Assembly (NCBI GenBank): GCA_964624465.1
Contig: CAZUZD010000008.1
Coordinates: forward strand, 1-56,292
Source: CAZUZD01 sp964624465
GTDB taxonomy: Bacteria; Planctomycetota; Planctomycetia; Isosphaerales; Isosphaeraceae
Direction: 5' to 3'
Length of the DNA: 56,292 nt
This document shows positions 55,112-56,292 of this stretch, piece by piece; position 1 is the first letter of the stretch, and the number at the start of each line of letters is the position of its first letter. Below the pieces are notes generated by a model, which searched no databases, was not told where the DNA came from, and saw nothing but the letters and a program-made list of their open reading frames with translations. Both the position numbers and the translations under genes were made by a program.

Positions 55112-55968
55112 GCGTCGGGGTCCGGGGCGGGCTCGGGTCCGCGGTCGCTGAGACACCAGCCGCCGTCGACATTGACGACGGCCCCGGTGACGAACCGCGC
55201 GGCCGGTTCGCAGAGCGAGAGGATGGCCTCGGCCACGTCGTCGGCCTCGCCCGGTCCGCCCGCCAGGGGCTGTCGGCCGGCCAGGTAGCGCCGGATGGCC
55301 GGGTTGCCGACGGCACGGGCGGCCATCGGGGTGTCGATCAGGCCGGGATTCACCAGGTTGAACCGGATCCGATCGGGAGCATAACGGGCGGCGGCGGCCA
55401 GGGTCAGGGAGCGGACGGCCCCCTTGCTGGCGGCGTAGGCCAGCGTGCCGAAGAAGTTCGGAGCCGGCGACTGGTCGAGGACCGAGCCGAGGTTCAGCAC
55501 CGCGCCGCGCATGCCGCGGTCGTCGGGCCCCTGGGCGAGCATCCGGCGCACGGCCTCGCGGTTGGTCAGGAACACGCCCCTGGCGTTGATGCCGAAGACG
55601 CCGTCCCAGCCGGCCGCCGTGCACTCATGCAGCGGACCGTCCCCCAGCCGCCGCCCGCTGATCCCGGCCAGGTGGGACATCACGTCGAGCCGTTCACCGA
55701 GCTCGACCATCGCACGTTCGAACAGGGTCACGACCGAGGATTCCTCCGCCAGCTCGACCGGGAGGCAGGCGACCGGACCGAGTTCAGCCAGGCCGGCCAT
55801 TACGGAGTCTGGGGCGGGCTCGTGGCCGGCGAGCACCACGCGGGCGCCCTCGGCCAGGAACCGCCGCGCGGTGGCGAGGCCGATCCCGCCGGTTCCGCCG
55901 ACGATCAGGCAGTTCCGACCGGCGAGACGGCCGTCACGGGTGGCGGGCGGCAGGGGCATCGGCGTCAC
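55108..55968 (-). CDS. Short-chain dehydrogenase/reductase
   Basis: The 286-residue SDR has the nucleotide-binding motif NCLIVGGTGGIGLATARRFL, the active-site Tyr-Lys in LAYAASKGAVRSL, Ser in NLGSVLDQ, and NPGLIDTPMA. It is a classical NAD(P)-dependent oxidoreductase; substrate unknown. The GTG at 55968 and an ATG at 55959 are both possible starts, with no clear ribosome site. Coupling to the SIS gene and the RidA gene upstream suggests a sugar or amino acid catabolic operon. Confidence 0.87.
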   Translation of the reverse strand: MTPMPLPPATRDGRLAGRNCLIVGGTGGIGLATARRFLAEGARVVLAGHEPAPDSVMAGLAELGPVACLPVELAEESSVVTLFERAMVELGERLDVMSHLAGISGRRLGDGPLHECTAAGWDGVFGINARGVFLTNREAVRRMLAQGPDDRGMRGAVLNLGSVLDQSPAPNFFGTLAYAASKGAVRSLTLAAAARYAPDRIRFNLVNPGLIDTPMAARAVGNPAIRRYLAGRQPLAGGPGEADDVAEAILSLCEPAARFVTGAVVNVDGGWCLSDRGPEPAPDPDA

Positions 55969-56031
55969 CGGGCCGGGGGCCGGGGGCGGTCGCGACCGGA
56001 TCGGGCCGCGACGCGCCCCGGGGCGACCGGG

Positions 56032-56292
56032 TCAGTCCTGGACCTGGAAGATGGCCTCGACCTCGACGGCGATGTGGCCCGGAAGCGAGCCCATGCCGAC
56101 GGCGCTGCGGGCGCCCTTGCCGGCGTCGCCGAAGACCTCGACCATCAGGTCGGAGAAGCCGTTGATGACCTTCGGGTGGTCGCCGAAGTCCGGCGTGCTG
56201 TTGACCATGCCCAGCACCTTGATCAGCCGGACGACCTTGTCCAGCGAGCCCAGGTGGTCGCGCACGGTCGACAGCAGGGCCAGGCCCTCGGC
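56032..56292 (-). CDS. RidA/YjgF family protein, C-terminal part (start outside window)
   Basis: RidA proteins hydrolyse reactive enamine/imine intermediates such as 2-aminoacrylate. The visible 86 residues run to the stop and include LGMVNSTPDFGDHPKVINGF, LMVEVFGDAGKGARSAVGM and the terminal AVEVEAIFQVQ. The conserved Arg (KGARSAVG) for the active site is present. This is the second half of the about 150-residue YjgF-like subgroup; the reading frame continues past the window end. It is on the same strand as the SDR and SIS genes downstream. Confidence 0.88.
   Translation of the reverse strand, partial: AEGLALLSTVRDHLGSLDKVVRLIKVLGMVNSTPDFGDHPKVINGFSDLMVEVFGDAGKGARSAVGMGSLPGHIAVEVEAIFQVQD

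Overview
The window is about 70% GC and encodes roughly 46 protein genes with short intergenic gaps, many 1-4 base overlaps (ATGA, GTGA) and frequent GTG starts. I see no tRNA, rRNA, CRISPR array, prophage or insertion sequence. The organism is almost certainly a planctomycete, probably near Isosphaeraceae. The evidence is a paired PSCyt1/DUF1549/DUF1553 and DUF1501 gene set, a PEP-CTERM protein, VIT/VWA and Hsp70-VWA proteins, and several exported proteins I recognise only as planctomycete-like.

Layout. 1-5636 (+): caa3/aa3-type cytochrome c oxidase cluster: end of subunit I, heme A synthase, heme O synthase, subunit III, subunit IV, a SCO1-DUF420 assembly fusion, and a small CPNCK membrane protein. 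Two hairpins follow (5701-5778). 5805-16568 (-): DUF1501, PSCyt/DUF1549/1553, a UGT-type glycosyltransferase, D-aminoacyl-tRNA deacylase and asparagine synthase. 16818-18557 (-): a possible 52-residue membrane peptide, a nitrilase-family hydrolase and a PEGA lipoprotein. 18875-28026 (+): leucyl aminopeptidase, then glcD, a hypothetical protein, a membrane histidine kinase, glcE and glcF (glycolate oxidase). 28105-32213 (-): nucleoside salvage operon upp-pdp-nupC-punA. 32495-34828 (+): metallo-beta-lactamase protein, LpxH-like phosphatase, PHP phosphoesterase. 34852-38452 (-): HAD phosphatase, gpsA, DUF1802, rhomboid. 38624-46165 (-): unknown exported protein, TPR membrane protein, Hsp70-VWA fusion and an Hsp70 homologue. 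46557-51120 (+): VIT/VWA protein, small exported protein, an 844-base non-coding stretch with a perfect 24-base palindrome, and a PEP-CTERM protein. 51258-53281 (-): TIGR04283-like glycosyltransferase coupled to a uronate isomerase-like protein. 53543-54298 (+): UVR-motif protein. 54314-56292 (-): SIS-domain protein, SDR oxidoreductase and a RidA protein cut by the window edge.

How they work together. The first block builds and assembles a heme-copper oxidase: catalytic subunits, heme O/A synthesis, copper delivery. The glc block oxidises glycolate to glyoxylate and unusually carries a sensor kinase inside the operon. The nucleoside block imports and phosphorolyses nucleosides and recovers uracil. 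The Hsp70 pair and the divergent VIT/VWA gene look like a protein-quality or assembly module of unknown purpose.

Most notable observations: (1) subunit III of the oxidase carries, between its first two membrane helices, an insert that aligns without gaps with the C-terminal domain of ribosomal protein L7/L12; (2) a histidine kinase and a possible ribbon-helix-helix protein lie inside a translationally coupled glcDEF operon; (3) an Hsp70-von Willebrand A fusion sits beside a second Hsp70 and a divergent VIT/VWA gene.
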